Part shown: piece by piece, positions 6,969 to 7,293 of the stretch | Position numbering within the stretch: position 1 is the first letter of the stretch | Layout of the letters: each line of letters begins with the position of its first letter | NCBI GenBank assembly: GCA_004376385.1 | Contig: SOJY01000194.1 | Coordinates: forward strand, 1-7,293 | DNA from: Candidatus Bathyarchaeum sp. | GTDB lineage: Archaea > Thermoproteota > Bathyarchaeia > Bathyarchaeales > Bathyarchaeaceae | Direction of reading: 5' to 3' | Length of the DNA: 7,293 nucleotides | The notes under the pieces: generated by a model | Seen by the model: the letters and a program-made list of their open reading frames with translations, nothing else | What the model was told of the DNA's origin: nothing | Database searches by the model: none | Position numbers and translations under genes: made by a program

Positions 6969-6984
6969 GGAGATGTGAAAGATG
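6969..6984 (+). promoter_or_regulatory. Ribosome binding site of the asparagine-synthetase-like gene
   Basis: GGAG at 6969-6972 is followed by a 9-base spacer and the ATG at 6982. The ATG at 6973 runs straight into TGA, and the GTG at 6975 is out of frame with the conserved sequence, so the ATG at 6982 is the start. Confidence 0.75.
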
Positions 6985-7293
6985 GGAGCGTTAGTTGCTG
7001 CTGTAAACAAGAAGAAAGAAAACGTTGTAGCCACGGTAGTCGCCATGCTACAGGAGTTGACTCACAGGGGAAACGACTCTCACGGAATAGCCACACCCGC
7101 TTCGGTGGCAACAGCCGTGGCACTTGAAGAACTGGAACTCAACGATTATGTTTCGAGCGTTGCTTTAGGTCACAACCTTTCTCACATCCTTCCTAGGGAT
7201 CAACCACAGCCAGTTCAAGGCGACGGTTTCACGGTTGTCTTTGAGGGACGACTGTTCCCCTCCCCGAATCTACCTGATTTGTCTGAGGTAACC
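6982..7293 (+). CDS. Asparagine synthetase-like protein, N-terminal class II amidotransferase domain without nucleophilic Cys (partial)
   Basis: An open frame of 104 codons runs from the ATG to the right edge without a stop. It resembles the N-terminal Ntn-type glutamine amidotransferase domain of asparagine synthetase B. MGALVAAV (1-8) corresponds to the first strand. THRGNDSHGIAT (27-38) corresponds to the HRGPDS-G-I motif. ALGHNLSHIL (61-70) corresponds to the LGHxRLSI strand, and DQPQPV (73-78) with TVVFEGRLF (84-92) corresponds to the HQP and VFNGEIYN region. In active enzymes residue 2 is Cys and becomes the N-terminal nucleophile after Met removal; here residue 2 is Gly and there is no Cys anywhere in the visible part. 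Glutamine hydrolysis is therefore unlikely, and the protein may use free ammonia or do something other than make asparagine. Whether an ATP-pyrophosphatase synthetase domain follows cannot be seen. It is divergent from purB. Confidence 0.75.
   Translation, partial: MGALVAAVNKKKENVVATVVAMLQELTHRGNDSHGIATPASVATAVALEELELNDYVSSVALGHNLSHILPRDQPQPVQGDGFTVVFEGRLFPSPNLPDLSEVT

Larger units (their letters stand above)
6884..6981. other. Divergent promoter region between purB and the asparagine-synthetase-like gene
   Basis: Ninety-eight bases separate the two divergent starts. They contain a ribosome binding site for each gene, a seven-A run suitable as a purB TATA element, and a 14-base palindrome near the purB side. 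If the seven-A run serves purB and the palindrome core serves the plus-strand gene, the predicted start sites are near 6923 (minus) and 6937 (plus). The two transcripts would then overlap slightly at their 5' ends. Confidence 0.5.

Noticed and set aside
6840..7046. 68-codon minus-strand frame across the purB upstream region
   Set aside because: It overlaps the N-terminal coding of both purB and the divergent gene, includes the intergenic promoter, and has no family resemblance.
1..7293. A new defence, mobile or CRISPR-type system
   Set aside because: No direct repeats with spacers, transposase, integrase, nuclease or toxin-antitoxin pattern was seen. All long coding regions belong to recognisable core families.

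Overview
The window is a gene-dense piece of an archaeal chromosome. The evidence is the information-processing set: a stand-alone GINS subunit of the archaeal Gins23 type, an MCM replicative helicase and a Hel308 helicase, with TATA-like promoters and GGAG-type ribosome binding sites. The moderate GC content and gene arrangement would fit an uncultured lineage of the Thermoproteota/TACK group, for example Bathyarchaeia. That placement is inference from remembered family resemblance, not from a search.

Layout from left to right. Positions 1-370 (minus strand) hold the N-terminal two thirds of a flavoredoxin-like flavin reductase that runs off the left edge. Positions 371-655 are an AT-rich divergent intergenic region with a good TATA element at about 596-603. 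Positions 656-5516 (plus strand) form a compact replication and repair operon. In it gins23 overlaps mcm by the four bases ATGA, and mcm is followed after 17 bases by hel308. Positions 5513-6883 (minus strand) hold purB, adenylosuccinate lyase. It meets hel308 tail to tail, and the palindrome CTAG supplies the stop codon of both genes. Positions 6884-6981 are a 98-base divergent promoter region with a perfect 14-base palindrome. From 6982 to the right edge (plus strand) is the start of an asparagine-synthetase-like protein whose class II glutaminase domain lacks the catalytic N-terminal cysteine.

The operon makes biological sense. MCM and GINS are two of the three parts of the archaeal Cdc45/RecJ-MCM-GINS helicase, and Hel308 acts on stalled or branched forks, so fork unwinding and fork rescue would be expressed together. 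purB and the neighbouring gene are metabolic and transcribed divergently from each other. Three of the six visible gene starts are TTG (gins23, hel308, purB), and the gins23 and purB assignments rest on ribosome binding site spacing.

No mobile element, CRISPR array, tRNA, rRNA or clearly novel defence system was seen. Most of the window is conserved core machinery. The points most worth a second look are the cysteine-less amidotransferase domain, the linkage of hel308 to gins23-mcm, the shared stop palindrome and the divergent purB promoter.
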